A DNA stretch of 64,000 bases from NCBI GenBank assembly GCA_964034945.1, contig OZ035960.1:74011085-74075084 (forward strand). The letters run 5' to 3'. The position numbers and the translations under genes were made by a program. This document shows, in pieces, positions 30,903 through 40,975 of the stretch. Within the stretch, counting starts at the first letter, position 1, and every line of letters starts with the position of its first letter. The notes under the pieces were generated by a model. The model did no database searches, was not told the origin of the DNA, and saw nothing but the letters and a program-made list of their open reading frames with translations. Source of the DNA: Chrysopilus asiliformis. Lineage: Eukaryota > Arthropoda > Insecta > Diptera > Rhagionidae.

Positions 30903-31122
30903 CGAAAAAATTTATTTCGACCATCCGACTCGAGAATTAAGCAGCCACTGAATCACGATGGCTTTTTTTAGCCTTAATAATCGCATTGTTTTATATTACC
31001 CAGAGAATTTTATCTGCGCGTGAATATCGGAATGCCGATTGAGGCTGAAAAAAACGAAGCCATCGTGATTCAGTGGCTGCTTAATTCTTGTGTCGGATGG
31101 TCGAAATGAATTTTTTTACCGC
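30903..31122. mobile_element. Hairpin MITE, about 80 bp arms
   Basis: 30903-30980 is the reverse complement of about 31042-31122 with few changes (core AAGCAGCCACTGAATCACGA). The short spacer contains TTATCTGCGCGTGAATATCG. No transposase. Superfamily undetermined; flanking bases give no clear duplication. Confidence 0.65.
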
Positions 31123-31544
31123 CGAGAAAGAAAAGTTAGAGATTTTCTTTTAAAATCTCAAATAGGTTTCTCCGACAGTCGAATTTCTGACGGGTTTAAA
31201 GAAGGAAAAAGGAAAGAAAATTATAAAGAAGTTATTTTCGGTGATGATGCGATTTTTTTTGTTGGAGATAATCTTTGCGAAATTAGTGGAAAGGAATAAA
31301 TCAAAGAAAAGATTTTTTTTAAAGGAATATAAGTTAAATAGATAGAACATATACAAATTATTAAAATAAGTGTCTAAAAGAAAATTAAAAGAAGATATAA
31401 CTTGGTATGTAAAAACAAAGAGGACATGAATTTTGGTTAAATTAGTTTATCTTTTTTTGTAGAAACATGTTTTGAAACGTCAAAGTTGATTAAGTTGCAG
31501 GTACCAAAATATCAGTTTATTTAAAAGTTTATATTGTATAGTTC

Positions 31545-32066
31545 AGTAGAATTATTTTTTGAAACCGATTCAGAAGAAGAATCGGAGGAAATCAATCCGG
31601 GACAACTCGAATCCATTGGATTTACCTGACACAAAGTAAGAATAATTAATGAAAAAATTGGTGGGATTATAAATCATTACTGAAATTTTTTAAATTTTGA
31701 TACAAATGATTTTTTTTTTAGGTTTGTAAGTACATTCAGGCTGACAAAGAACTCTTTTGTCTCTTGGATGAAATCAAAGACAAATTCACTCCGACTTTTC
31801 GAAGCACCTCAGTTCCTCCAATGGTGAAATTGTGTGCTGCATTACGTTTCTTTGGAAGCGGAAGCTACCAACAAAACATTGGAGATGACTTCAATTTGGG
31901 AATGTGTCAACCTCTAGTTTCCGTCACCATCACAGAAATTGTTTCAATTTTTGAACAACATGTGTGTCCAAAGTGAATAAGAGGAATATTGACGGACGTT
32001 GAAAGTGCTGAATCGGAGAGAGATTTTTTTGAAAAGTTCGGAATTCATCAACCTCTGATGCAGTAC
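31545..32066 (+). pseudogene. PIF/Harbinger transposase, N-terminal fragment
   Basis: An acidic stretch (ETDSEEESEEI, about 31560-31600) is followed, after an intron-like gap, by 31750-31976 encoding FCLLDEIKDKFTPTFRSTSV, KLCAALRFFGSGSYQQNIGD and MCQPLVSVTITEIV, the helix-turn-helix region of HARBI1-like transposases ('ALRF.A.GS.Q..VG.. ..S.PTVS'). It runs on in frame to ILTDVESAESERDFFEKFGI, then is cut before the IGCIDGTHI catalytic Asp motif. The DDE domain is absent. Confidence 0.7.
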
Positions 32067-32150
32067 TACCTCTTGGAAGCCCCTTCGCCATTCCAGGGCT
32101 TTCCTTCATAGCTTCCAACAAAGCGGCAAACTGAAGTTTAGTGGTACATT
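32062..32150 (-). pseudogene. Harbinger SANT/MADF-like partner fragment
   Basis: The minus strand reads ECTTKLQFAALLEAMKESPG followed by MAKGLPRGS, the N-terminal block of the Myb/trihelix-like protein of PIF/Harbinger elements. It converges with the transposase relic on the plus strand, the arrangement expected if both genes of one element collapsed together. Sibling at 6889-7071. Confidence 0.5.
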
Positions 32151-32569
32151 CGTGTTTCTCCTAAAAATTTTGAAAATCAAAAGCAAATAATTGTGAATAA
32201 AACCATTTATCAACAGTTAGCCTACCGTATAAACTAAAAACACAATAATATCAAATAAAATTTACCTGCGATTTGATGTTTCCATCTTCCCGATATCGTT
32301 AAAGTTCAGCGCTCACCTTAAAAATACAAGTGAGTCGTTTTGACACCTGAGTGAGCCACAAGTGAGATACCTAATACGGATTTCGTCACCCTCACTTTAT
32401 TCGTTGCACGGTGATGCATAGGTGACATACGTAATAGGGGCATAAAAATCTAAGATAGAACAAGTGAAATTAGTTTAAAAACGACAAAGTTTACGATTAA
32501 CATAATACAAAAAACGACGTGCAAAATCATCAGGTGTAATTGTTCTAAAAAAATAATTTAAAACTATGT

Positions 32570-33848
32570 CCATTAAAAGCATATTTAAAATTCGGCTTTT
32601 TGGGAATGGCGTTAAATTTACACTAAATAAAATCGTTGTAAAATATATTCAGGCGTAACAAAAAAATCTAATTAAAATCTTAATACGACTAATTCCTATT
32701 TACGATTTTTGTAATGTTTTTAAAATCAGAATTTTTAGTATAACAAATTTTACCGCTTTTATTAATTTTTAGTAGGTGTATAAATTATTTATTATCTCGA
32801 TTTATCTTTCATCTGTCACAAACATAGTGGTTTCACTTGAAATTATTTATTAAGTTTTTTATTTCATTAAGTTTTCTATTGTCAAGTTTCGCACAAAATC
32901 AGCTTGTACATGGAAACAAAGAATGGGACAGATTTCTACAAAAAATCTCTATATATAAAATCGTTTAACCTGATTGACCGAGTGACTGACTGACTCATCA
33001 ACGCCCCCAGCCCAAACCTCTGAAGCTAGAGACTTGAAACTTTCACAGTATGTCCCAACCATCGCGTAGGCGCTCACTAAGGCGGGGTTTTCTGAAATTT
33101 TACCCCTCAGTGGGTGAACGGGGGTCAAAGGGAGTTTTTAAACCGTGATTTTCGCCATTAATCCTGCTCAATAGGAGGCTGAAAGGTTTCACTAGAACAA
33201 AAAAATACGAGAGGGCGCTCGGTACGCTTTTCGGGCAGCCACCCGCCAGTAACTTTCCCGCGCAAAACTTCCCGAATTTCCCCTCCTCTTATAAACATAA
33301 AAAAAAATTTTAAAAAATTTTAATTTCGTGTGAATATTTGTGACTCGTCGAAAGTTATGTGTTCAGTGGTTGCCGTAAATGTTTGTTAAGTCGTCCTTCT
33401 ATGTGGGTAAACTGGTAATAAGGGGGTTTCGGAGCCGTTGAATCACGAATCTGGTGTTAGAATTTTAAAATTCGAAACGGGAGGTCCTGAAGGCATAATG
33501 ATTTTTTTTCAAAAGTTTTTACGTTATTTTTTTGTTTTTTGGCCGCAAGAAATTTTTTGGAAAAAACTTGTACACGACAACGGCGGGTATGCAAGCTAGT
33601 AGTAATATATGAGATAGTGGGTTTTTTTTATAGCGATTGCTTAAAAATAGGGAATCCATTTGGGGCCTAAAAGAACTTAGTTTTGGTGCTTCTAAAAGCC
33701 GTGTCTATAGTTAATCTGTTTGGCAACAATTTTTAGAGTCGATCCTAGTTTTTAGTGGCAGCAACAGCACGATTAGCAAGGTATGTAATTTTTTTAGTTG
33801 CAAATTTAACGCCACTCCCAAAAAGCAGAATTTTAAATACGCTATTAA
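32570..33848. mobile_element. Element with about 40 bp TIRs, carrying a Helitron-like insert
   Basis: Left end ATATTTAAAATTCGGCTTTT (about 32580) matches the reverse complement of 33801-33838 over about 38 bp (core TTTTTGGGAATGGCGTTAAA versus GAGTGGCG). The Helitron-like sequence 32946-33599 lies inside. No coding capacity and no certain target duplication. Confidence 0.55.
32946..33599 (+). mobile_element. Helitron-like non-autonomous element
   Basis: Starts TCTCTATATATAAAATCG, continues with GACTGACTGACTCATCAACG and AAGCTAGAGACTTGAAACTT blocks and ends GCAAGCTAGT after a GC-rich patch, the usual look of insect Helitron derivatives (TC...CTAGT). It contains one diverged satellite monomer (33425-33510, GGGTTTCGGAGCCGTTGAAT). 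No Rep/helicase. Assignment rests on end motifs only. Confidence 0.5.
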
Positions 33849-33869
33849 TAGACATCGTTTTAAATTATT

Positions 33870-34740
33870 TTTTTTAGTGCTTTTTTTCCTTTTTAGTTAT
33901 TTTCCTAAAGTCGGTTTTATTTTTTTAAATTTTTTTTATTTCGAACGTTTTTTAGTTTCAATTTTTAATATGGGTAAAGGTACAAAAAACGACAAACGGA
34001 TGTATCAAACAAAATGTGAATTAATAGTTTTTAATATTAACTATTATATCTTTAACCATGCAGAATCTAGCAGGGAACTGGGTATGAGGGGAAGCACCCC
34101 AGAAGATAAATATGTAAAATATCCTCCGCGGTGTCGTAACACAAAAAAATAAACTCCATATCTCAAACGATGTAGAATTTAGGTGGGGAGGGGATTTGAG
34201 GGGATAAGTGCGAAGAGGGGAAATATATAAAAGAATCTTCCTGGAACTGTACGGAACACCCCACCAAAAACTTCCACTCGATATCTCTAACGACGTACAA
34301 TCTAGCACGTGGGGGTGAGGGAGGGAGGGGGGGGGGGGTAGGTCGACAGAGGGGAAATATATAAAAGAACCTTCCTGTCGCTGTACTGAACACAACACAA
34401 AAAATTTCAACTCGATATCTCAAACGATGTAGAATCTAGCGGCAGAGGGGATTTGAGGGGGTGGGTCAACAGGGGGAAAGTAAGGGCAGCGGGGCCCAAC
34501 CAGGAACTTTCTCTACAACTTTCTCTTTGGGATGACCAAAATCGGCCAACCCAGCAAAAAGTTAGGCGTGAACATACATTAAAAAAAAAAATTTCAGGCC
34601 GAATTGAGAACCTTTTCCTTTTTGTAAGTCGGTTAAAAAGGGGGAACTGGGTGTATTTTCGTCACATACATTTACACACCAAAATCTTCCTAACACAGCG
34701 ACCGTCTTTAATTCAGAGGTTATTTCATTAAGTAGTGTTT
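33870..34740. mobile_element. 'AAGTCGGTT' element with 123-134 bp tandem units (copy 1)
   Basis: The left part has TTTTTCCTTTTTAGTTATTT and TAAAGTCGGTTTTATTTTTT; the right part has GAATTGAGAACCTTTTCC and TTGTAAGTCGGTTAAAAAG. In between are three units of a GATATCTCAAACGATGTAGA repeat starting at about 34158, 34281 and 34415. A G-rich run (GGGGGGGGGGG, about 34325-34339) interrupts the second unit. An ATG at 33970 opens a short basic frame (MGKGTKNDKRMYQTKC). The same end design with a different array is at 39.0-40.98 kb. No recognisable protein. Confidence 0.5.
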
Positions 34741-34804
34741 CCATTCGGCATTCATGTTGCAGGATTTAAAATTCATGCGAATTTGATTTCGATGTCCTTA
34801 AGTA

Positions 34805-35727
34805 GGGTCAAAGTGGGTAAATGTAAACAGGGGTAATTGTAAACACTATTGGTTGTCCCCAAACTGCTATTCCTTCTTAGCTTATCGAGATAATATATTG
34901 GAAATTGATCTTTTGTCTCACTGCGGACACGTGGCACAATAGATCTAAGAGAGGGTTCGTTCTGTAGGAGCTGTCAAAAAAGTGCTTCTTTTTAGTGTGA
35001 TTTCAGTTTTCCTAAGAGGGAAAAGAATTATATTTTGAAGGGATTTTTAAAAGAAGGATGTATGTTTTAGCTTAATATACGAACAATATAGTTGCTTGAG
35101 CTAGGTTATATATGTTAATTGTTGGCTATAAACAAACTGTAAAAAATTATTGTCTGTTTACATTTACCCCCTCATTTGTAACCTCATGTCCAAATGTAAA
35201 CAGTATAATGGGGTTAATGTAAACAATTTCTGGCAAATGTAATCACCCTTTTAATACCCGTATGGTGAAACCAAAGGGTATATTAACTTTGCCTTACTGT
35301 TTGTAACGCCAAGATCCTGTCATCACACACAAAAATGAATTATACCAGTATGTTAAAAAAAATTAACTTCTGCATGTCCGTCCGTCCGTGTGTCTGTGGC
35401 GCGGGTTGCGGGCGCACGGATTGAGCTAGAGACTTGAAATTTTGCGCAGATACGCATATAAAAAAAGGATTTAAAAAAAGGTGTTTACCTTTACCCTATT
35501 TTTCAAAAATTTGAAAAAAAATATAGGGGTAAAAGTAAACATCCAATTTTGTAAAAAATTAAGGACCTATAATTTTGAAATCACATGGAATGGGCAATAA
35601 ATAGACAACAAATTTTAACATAATATATCAAAACTCCGCTGTTAGTGATTTAATTTAAAAAAAACCATTACAAAGTGGAAAAAATATCCAAAAAGTGAAA
35701 ATCGTTTATAATAACCCCCCTTGACCC
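34805..35727. mobile_element. Family B element, copy 2
   Basis: Ends GGGTCAAAGTGGGT / CCCCCCTTGACCC with TA at both edges (34803-34804, 35728-35729), nearly identical to copy 1 outside the family A insert. The insert (about 35256-35460, reverse) shares its left junction with copy 1 but keeps different internal sequence (the CCGTCCGTGTGTCTGTGGCG block). Confidence 0.75.
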
Positions 35728-35894
35728 TACCAACTTTAATTTTTTTTCATCCGGCAACGACAAAAATACTTCGACGACAATTTTATCACGCAACGTATCA
35801 AAAATAAATATGTGGCAACACTAATGCAGCAACGAATGCATTCGCCAACATAAACTACAATCAACTAGCAGACAAAATCTTAAATGCAAATTAA

Positions 35895-36175
35895 AAAACA
35901 TAACAAAAGCTATAATTGCCAATCTGGCAATCATTGGAAACCCGTATGGTGATATTCGTATCAAAATTCAAACAGTTGTACCAAAATTCCACTTTGAAGT
36001 CAAACTTTCCAATAAGATTTTTTAAAATTTATTCCAATCGGATTTTGATGTATAGAAGTTTTATGTAGAATCATATCCTAAATAACTTTGGTTCTTGGAC
36101 TTTTTTGATAAGATGCACCGTTTTTGCGATATTTACAAAAAACGTTTTCGTTCGTATGGGGGGTACCCCCCTCAC
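35895..36175 (+). repeat. Family A copy, 3' truncated
   Basis: Forward copy from AAAACATAACAAAAGCTATA to the GTATGGGGGGTACCCCCC palindrome, where it is cut. The next bases (TCACATTTATACTCTATTTC) belong to other repeat sequence that is itself split by the mariner-type element at 36256. Confidence 0.8.
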
Positions 36176-36255
36176 ATTTATACTCTATTTCTGTACCCCA
36201 GAGGTAAACTGTCGTAACTGCCAAAACCGCGATTTTGGGGTTATTGTTGTAACTA

Positions 36256-37176
36256 CAGGGTGCGCCATCTGTTCCTCCGGTATGAGAATGTTGAATAACT
36301 TTTGAAAGAAACAATAGATTGCAAAAAATGGTGTTTTTTTATTTAGTTCAATCCTTTACAATTTATGTGGACTACTTTTTGAAAACAACATCGATCAAAT
36401 GACCACCTTTATTGGCCACCGCAAACTGTGCTCTTTTTCGGGCATTTTCCATCACTTCTTCGAGCATCTCCGTCGGTATGGCAGCTATTTCGGCACGAAT
36501 ATTGGTCTTGAGCTCGTCAATGGTCTTCGGGTTGCTGGCGTAAACTTTACTCTTCAAATAACCCCACAAAAAGAAGTCTGGGGGGGTTAAATCAGGGGAT
36601 CTTGGTGGCCAGTCAATATCGCCTCTTTTCGATATCACACGTCTAGGGAATTTTTGTTGCAAAAACCGTATTGTTTGGTCCGCTGTGTGGCATGGCGCCC
36701 CGTCTTGCTGAAACCAGAAGTCAGTCAGACCTTTTTCACGCATTTTCGGACACACAAAATGTGCCAACATCCACCGATATCGATTACCATTAACTGTTTC
36801 ACCTTCATTGAAGAAAAATGGCCCAATGATGGTTTTTGCGCACACGCCGGCCCAAACAGTCACTTTTCGATCATGCAATGGTATTTCATGAATCTCGTGA
36901 GGATTTTCTGTCGCCCAAATGCGGCAATTTTGTTTATTAACACCGCCAGAGGGAGTGAAATGTGCCTCGTCGGTCATTAAAACTTGCATCCAAAATTGAA
37001 CGACTATTTTCAATGTACATCGTCACTATTTCGGCGCGTTCTTTCGGTGTGAAGCGGTTCATGGTTAAAATTGTACTGGTTTGACGTTTCCAAAACGTGT
37101 CTAGGAAAGCAAATCGGTTGACAAATGGCGAAGTTATTCAATGTTTACATACCGGAGGAACAGATGGCGCACCCTG
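36256..37176 (-). mobile_element. IS630/Tc1-mariner-type element, internally deleted
   Basis: Perfect inverted ends CAGGGTGCGCCATCTGTTCC with TA duplications (36254-36255, 37177-37178). The subterminal region also pairs (GTTGAATAACTTTTGAAA / CGAAGTTATTCAATGTTTAC). 921 bp. It encodes a transposase lacking its N-terminal DNA-binding part (see next). Perfect TIRs suggest recent insertion. Confidence 0.85.
36372..37064 (-). pseudogene. Tc1-mariner-type transposase, N-terminal domain deleted
   Basis: The minus strand starts at ATG 37062-37064 with MNRFTPKERAEIVTMYIENS, the normal beginning of this transposase group. After about 26 codons it jumps to the catalytic domain (36372-37013) in another frame. 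That domain reads MTDEAHFTPSGGVNKQNCRI (first Asp), KVTVWAGVCA, WFQQDGAPCHTADQTI (second Asp) and WPPRSPDLTPPDFFLWGYLK (third acidic residue), ending HLIDVVFKK. The two helix-turn-helix segments (about 110-120 residues) are missing. The catalytic triad is intact, but without DNA-binding it could not recognise its own ends. A relative with other ends is at 56496-57099. Confidence 0.85.
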
Positions 37177-37616
37177 TACATTGTGGGGACGTGTATATTA
37201 TGTCAACTAATATTTTGTTTAAACAAATAAAATAAACTACAAAATTTTCAAATAATTACCGAAAATCATACACAAAAACTTTTTAAAAAAAAGTAAAAAA
37301 AACCGACTTAAAAATGCACTAAAAAGGAAAAAATAATTTTTTTGGAAGTTGGTGCCAAAATAGAAACAAACAATTTGCTCTCTTTTATTGTACAATCTAA
37401 AAGTGCACTAAAAAGGAAAAAATAATTTTTTTGGAAGTTGGTGCCAAAATAGAAACAAACAATTTTCTCTCTTTTATTGTACAATATATAAAATTAAAAA
37501 ATTTCTAATAAATAAAATTATTATTTATTGAATTGTACCTAAAGTTTTTGTTTTCTAATAAGTCACAGAGATGAGATTCAAACCATTATTTTTTTACAGC
37601 CTACTTACATAATATA

Positions 37617-38161
37617 AACATAACAAAAGCTATAATTGCCAATCTGGCAATTATTGAAAACCCGTATGGTGATTTAAGTGAACAGTTGTATCAAAATTAC
37701 ACTTTGAAGTCAAAGTTTCCAATGAGATTTTTTAAAATTTGTTCCAATCGGATTTTGATGTATGGAAGTTTTATGCAGAATCATATCCTAAATAACTTTT
37801 GTTCTTGCACTTTTTTGATAAGATGCACCGTTTTTGAGATATTCGCAAAAAACGATTTCGTTCGTATGGGGGGTACCCCCCCTAATGGACCGTTTTCGCC
37901 CATTAACGAACTTAGCCTCGCATTTTACGAAAAACGGATCTGCGCAAAATTTCAAGGCTCTAGCTCAATCCGTGCGTCCGCAATCGATTTCACAGACAGA
38001 CGGACAGACGGACGGACGGACATGCGGAAATCAAAATCTTTTGTCATTCCTAACACACTGGTGTAATTCATTTTTGTGTGTGATGACGGGATCTTGGCGT
38101 TACAAACGGTAAGGTAAAGTTAGTATACCCTTTGGTATTCCATACCATACGGGTATAAAAA
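37617..38161 (+). repeat. Family A reference copy (Helentron/DINE-1-like)
   Basis: A complete copy. In reverse sense it reads: TTTATACCCGTATGG start with subterminal repeat CCCGTATGGTGA (slightly altered here); a GTCCGTCCGTCTGTCTG microsatellite (about 37995-38020); TTTTGCGCAGAT and GTTCGTTAATGGG blocks; the palindrome GGGGGGTACCCCCC; the inverted subterminal TCACCATACGGGT; then a terminal hairpin AATTGCCAGATTGGCAATT and tail ATAGCTTTTGTTATGTTT. Subterminal inverted repeats, internal microsatellite and 3' hairpin are the hallmarks of Helentron-associated DINE-1/INE-1 elements. No coding potential. Class assignment is inference from architecture. Confidence 0.7.
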
Positions 38162-38924
38162 TTTCAGCGGTATTGTTCCTTACTTGGCACGTTGCCCTTA
38201 ACCCCCGTCAACATTAACAAATATTCTTTTGTTTTTGGGTAAGCTCCGTTAAAATTAAAAAAATATTCTTTTGTCAGATGTCGTCACGAAAGATAAAATA
38301 TTTTCATTTGGATAGCAGTAATAGAATTGGTGATAGCTGTAAAAGTTTTGATCTGAAATAATTGCAATTAAAACAAAATAGAATTTCGCAAGCTAATTGA
38401 CAAAAGACATTGGTTTAGTTTTCATTTCAGTCGGTTTAGTTTTCATTTCAGTCGGTTTAGTTTTCATTTCAGTCGGTTCAGTTTTCATTTCAGTCAAGGT
38501 GGTACTTATTTAAAAAAACATTATTTTAAAGAACCGTTAAGTAGTGAAAGGAAAAATTTTAAGTTTTAAAGCTTTCCGAATTTGAAATAACCACATACAA
38601 CAATTTAGATAAATAGGTGCTCGTAGAGGTGAGTGAAAATTGTATTAAAATACATATTGAATGGGTTTTATATTCCCCAAATTTTGAATATCCATTCTTG
38701 TCACTATAAAAAATTTATTTTTATCACATCGAATATTTGCAATGCATTAAACGAAACGCGGGATGTAAAAATTATAGTCATTGTGATATTTTAACCGCGA
38801 GTCTATTGTACATAAAAGTACTCGACAACTGTAAAAAGCTTTTGATTGTCTTAACAATTCTTGTTACAATAAAATTATTTGTAACACTCAAGAAATATGA
38901 ATAGAAGTCCTCTTTAAGTTTCTA
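38162..38924. other. Foldback interior with a 21 bp minisatellite
   Basis: Four direct 21 bp units (GGTTTAGTTTTCATTTCAGTC) start at 38412, 38433, 38454 and 38475. The rest is AT-rich with no recognised gene. Confidence 0.75.
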
Positions 38925-39098
38925 TTTTGGCCCCAACTTCCAAAAAAATTATTTTTTCCTTTTTAGTGCACTTTTAGATTGTACAATAAAAGAGAGCAAA
39001 TTGTTTGTTTCTATTTTGGCACCAACTTCCAAAAAAATTATTTTTTCCTTTTTAGTGCATTTTTAAGTCGGTTTTTTTTACTTTTTTTTAAAAAGTTT

Positions 39099-40975
39099 TT
39101 TATTTTATAATTTTTAGTGATTTTTGGTATATACATTATATAGATATATTTAATGTTAGGAAATGGGTAGAGCAAGTAAAGCCGCAGCCCGCGTGCGAAA
39201 ACGGCGTTACGAATCGATAGCCTTCAACCCCCTTAGTGACACTGGAAAGTTTCATTAAGATCGGACCAGCCAATTTGAAGATACCAGGCGAGGGGTATCG
39301 AGGGGAGGGAAAAGTCAGGTTTTGTAGTGGAAAATCAAACCCCTTAGCCTTCTTAGTAATACTGTAAAGCTTCATTAAGATCGGACCACCGAATTCGAAG
39401 ATACCAGACGAAGGGTGTCGAAGGGGAATTTTCTCAGAGGGGATACCTATCTAGATCGCATTTTTGTCCCCGAAAATCCCTAACACCCAAGTTTCATGAA
39501 AATCGTTAGGCCTGTTTTCGAGATCCATTGTGCAGACAGACAGACTGACAGACAGAAGGACGACAGTCCTCAGCAAAAATTTTGGGGGTCGTCACCAACA
39601 TTTTTTAGATCGACAGAAACCTTTCGTTAACCTTACAGACTTCTAAACATTAGAATTGGATTAGGCGACCCTAATAACCCCCATATGTGTTTGTTTTTTA
39701 TCTGGAAAATTTGAGGGTTGAAGGATTCGCTGCCCCCCAAAATATACGCATAAAAATTTTCAGACCGATCGGACCATCCGATTAGGGGACAGGGGAGGGG
39801 TTAAGAAGCGAAAGGGGTAGGGGAAAATAGATAAGGGGAAAACACTAGCCGTCCCCCAAAATGTGAGCATACAAATTTTCAGATCGATCGGACCATCCGA
39901 TTGGGAGTTGATAGGGGAGGGGTTAAGAAGCGAAAGGGGTAGGGGAAAATAGATAAGGGGAAAACACTAGCCGTCCCCCAAAATGTGAGCATACAAATTT
40001 TCAGATCGATCGGACCATCCGATTGGGAGTTGATAGGGGAGGGGTTAAGAAGCGAAAGGGGTAAGGGAAAATAGATAAGGGGAAAACACTAGCCGTCCCC
40101 CAAAATGTGAGCATACAAATTTTCAGATCGATCGGACCATCCGATTGGGAGTTGATAGGGGAGGGGTTAAGAAGCGAAAGGGGTAGGGGAAAATAGATAA
40201 GGGGAAAACACTAGCCGTCCCCCAAAATGTACGCATAAAAATTTTCAGATTGATCGGACCATCCGATTGGGAGTTGATAGGGGAGGGGTTAAGAAGCGAA
40301 AGGGGTAGGGGAAAATAGATAAGGGGAAAACACTAGCCGTCCCCCAAAATGTGAGCATACAAATTTTCAGATCGATCGGACCATCCGATTGGGAGTTGAT
40401 AGGGGAGGGGTTAAGAAGCGAAAGGGGTAGAGAAAATAGATAAGGGGAAAACACTAGCCGTCCCCCAAAATGTGAGCATACAAATTTTCAGATCGATCGG
40501 ACCATCCGATTGGGAGTTGATAGGGGAGGGGTTAAGAAGCGAAAGGGGTAGGGGAAAATAGATAAGGGGAAAACACTAGCCGTCCCCCAAAATGTACGCA
40601 TACAAATTTTCAGATCGATCGGACCATCCGATTGGGAGTTGACAGGGGAGGGGTTAAGAAGCGAAAGGGGTAGGGGAAAATAGATAAGGGGAAAACACTA
40701 GCCGTCCCCCAAAATGTACGCATACAAATTTTCAGATCGATCGGACCACCCGATTGGGAGTTGACAGGGGAGGGGAAGGCCGGGAAACGTCGGAGAGAGG
40801 GGAAATTAAAATGGGACCAACTAGGGAGTGAACTCTGTCATCCACCAACGTTTCAACAAAATCCATGCAATGGCACCCAAGTACTGCGTGAACATACAGA
40901 TATAAAATAAATAAATAAATAAAGTTGGACCAAAACGAATTGATAACCTCCTCCTTTTTTTGGAAGTCGGTTAAT
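39099..40975. mobile_element. 'AAGTCGGTT' element with 122 bp satellite (copy 2)
   Basis: The left end continues from TTTTTAAGTCGGTTTTTTTT; the right end is GAATTGATAACCTCCTCC and TTGGAAGTCGGTTAATAAA. Inside, in order: an ATG-started basic frame at 39162 (MGRASKAAARVRKRRYESIA); two about 125 bp units (CATTAAGATCGGACCA, about 39220-39440); a GACAGACAGACTGACAGACA stretch; one monomer of the 3.2/42.3 kb satellite (about 39640-39720); and the 122 bp array. The basic peptide may be the remnant start of an ORF from an autonomous relative. Confidence 0.5.
39730..40790. repeat. 122 bp satellite array, about nine units
   Basis: CCGTCCCCCAAAATG begins at 39849, 39971, 40093, 40215, 40337, 40459, 40580 and 40702, with a diverged first unit near 39730: a 121-122 bp period with very high unit identity. 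Each unit holds TTTTCAGATCGATCGGACCA, TGATAGGGGAGGGGTTAAGA and GATAAGGGGAAAACACTAG. Some units read GTACGCATA for GTGAGCATA, in a pattern suggesting recent expansion. Confidence 0.95.

Larger units (their letters stand above)
37268..39098. mobile_element. Large foldback element, about 170-190 bp arms
   Basis: Left arm (37268-37470): AAGTAAAAAAAACCGACTTA followed by two tandem about 90 bp units (TGCACTAAAAAGGAAAAAAT, GGAAGTTGGTGCCAAAATAG, TCTCTTTTATTGTACAAT). The right arm (38925-39098) is the reverse complement with the same two units. The span encloses a full family A copy and a 21 bp minisatellite. Related by TTTTTAGTGCA to the foldbacks at 1, 3839 and 13905. Confidence 0.65.

Noticed and set aside
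34021..34423. Overlapping minus-strand frames (SFIYFPS repeats)
   Set aside because: They are the 123-134 bp tandem units read in two frames.
40245..40454. Minus-strand Pro/Ser-rich frame
   Set aside because: It is the 122 bp satellite; repeats at the unit period.
39730..40790. CRISPR array
   Set aside because: Units are 122 bp and repeated along their full length with no variable spacers; it is a eukaryotic satellite inside a transposon.
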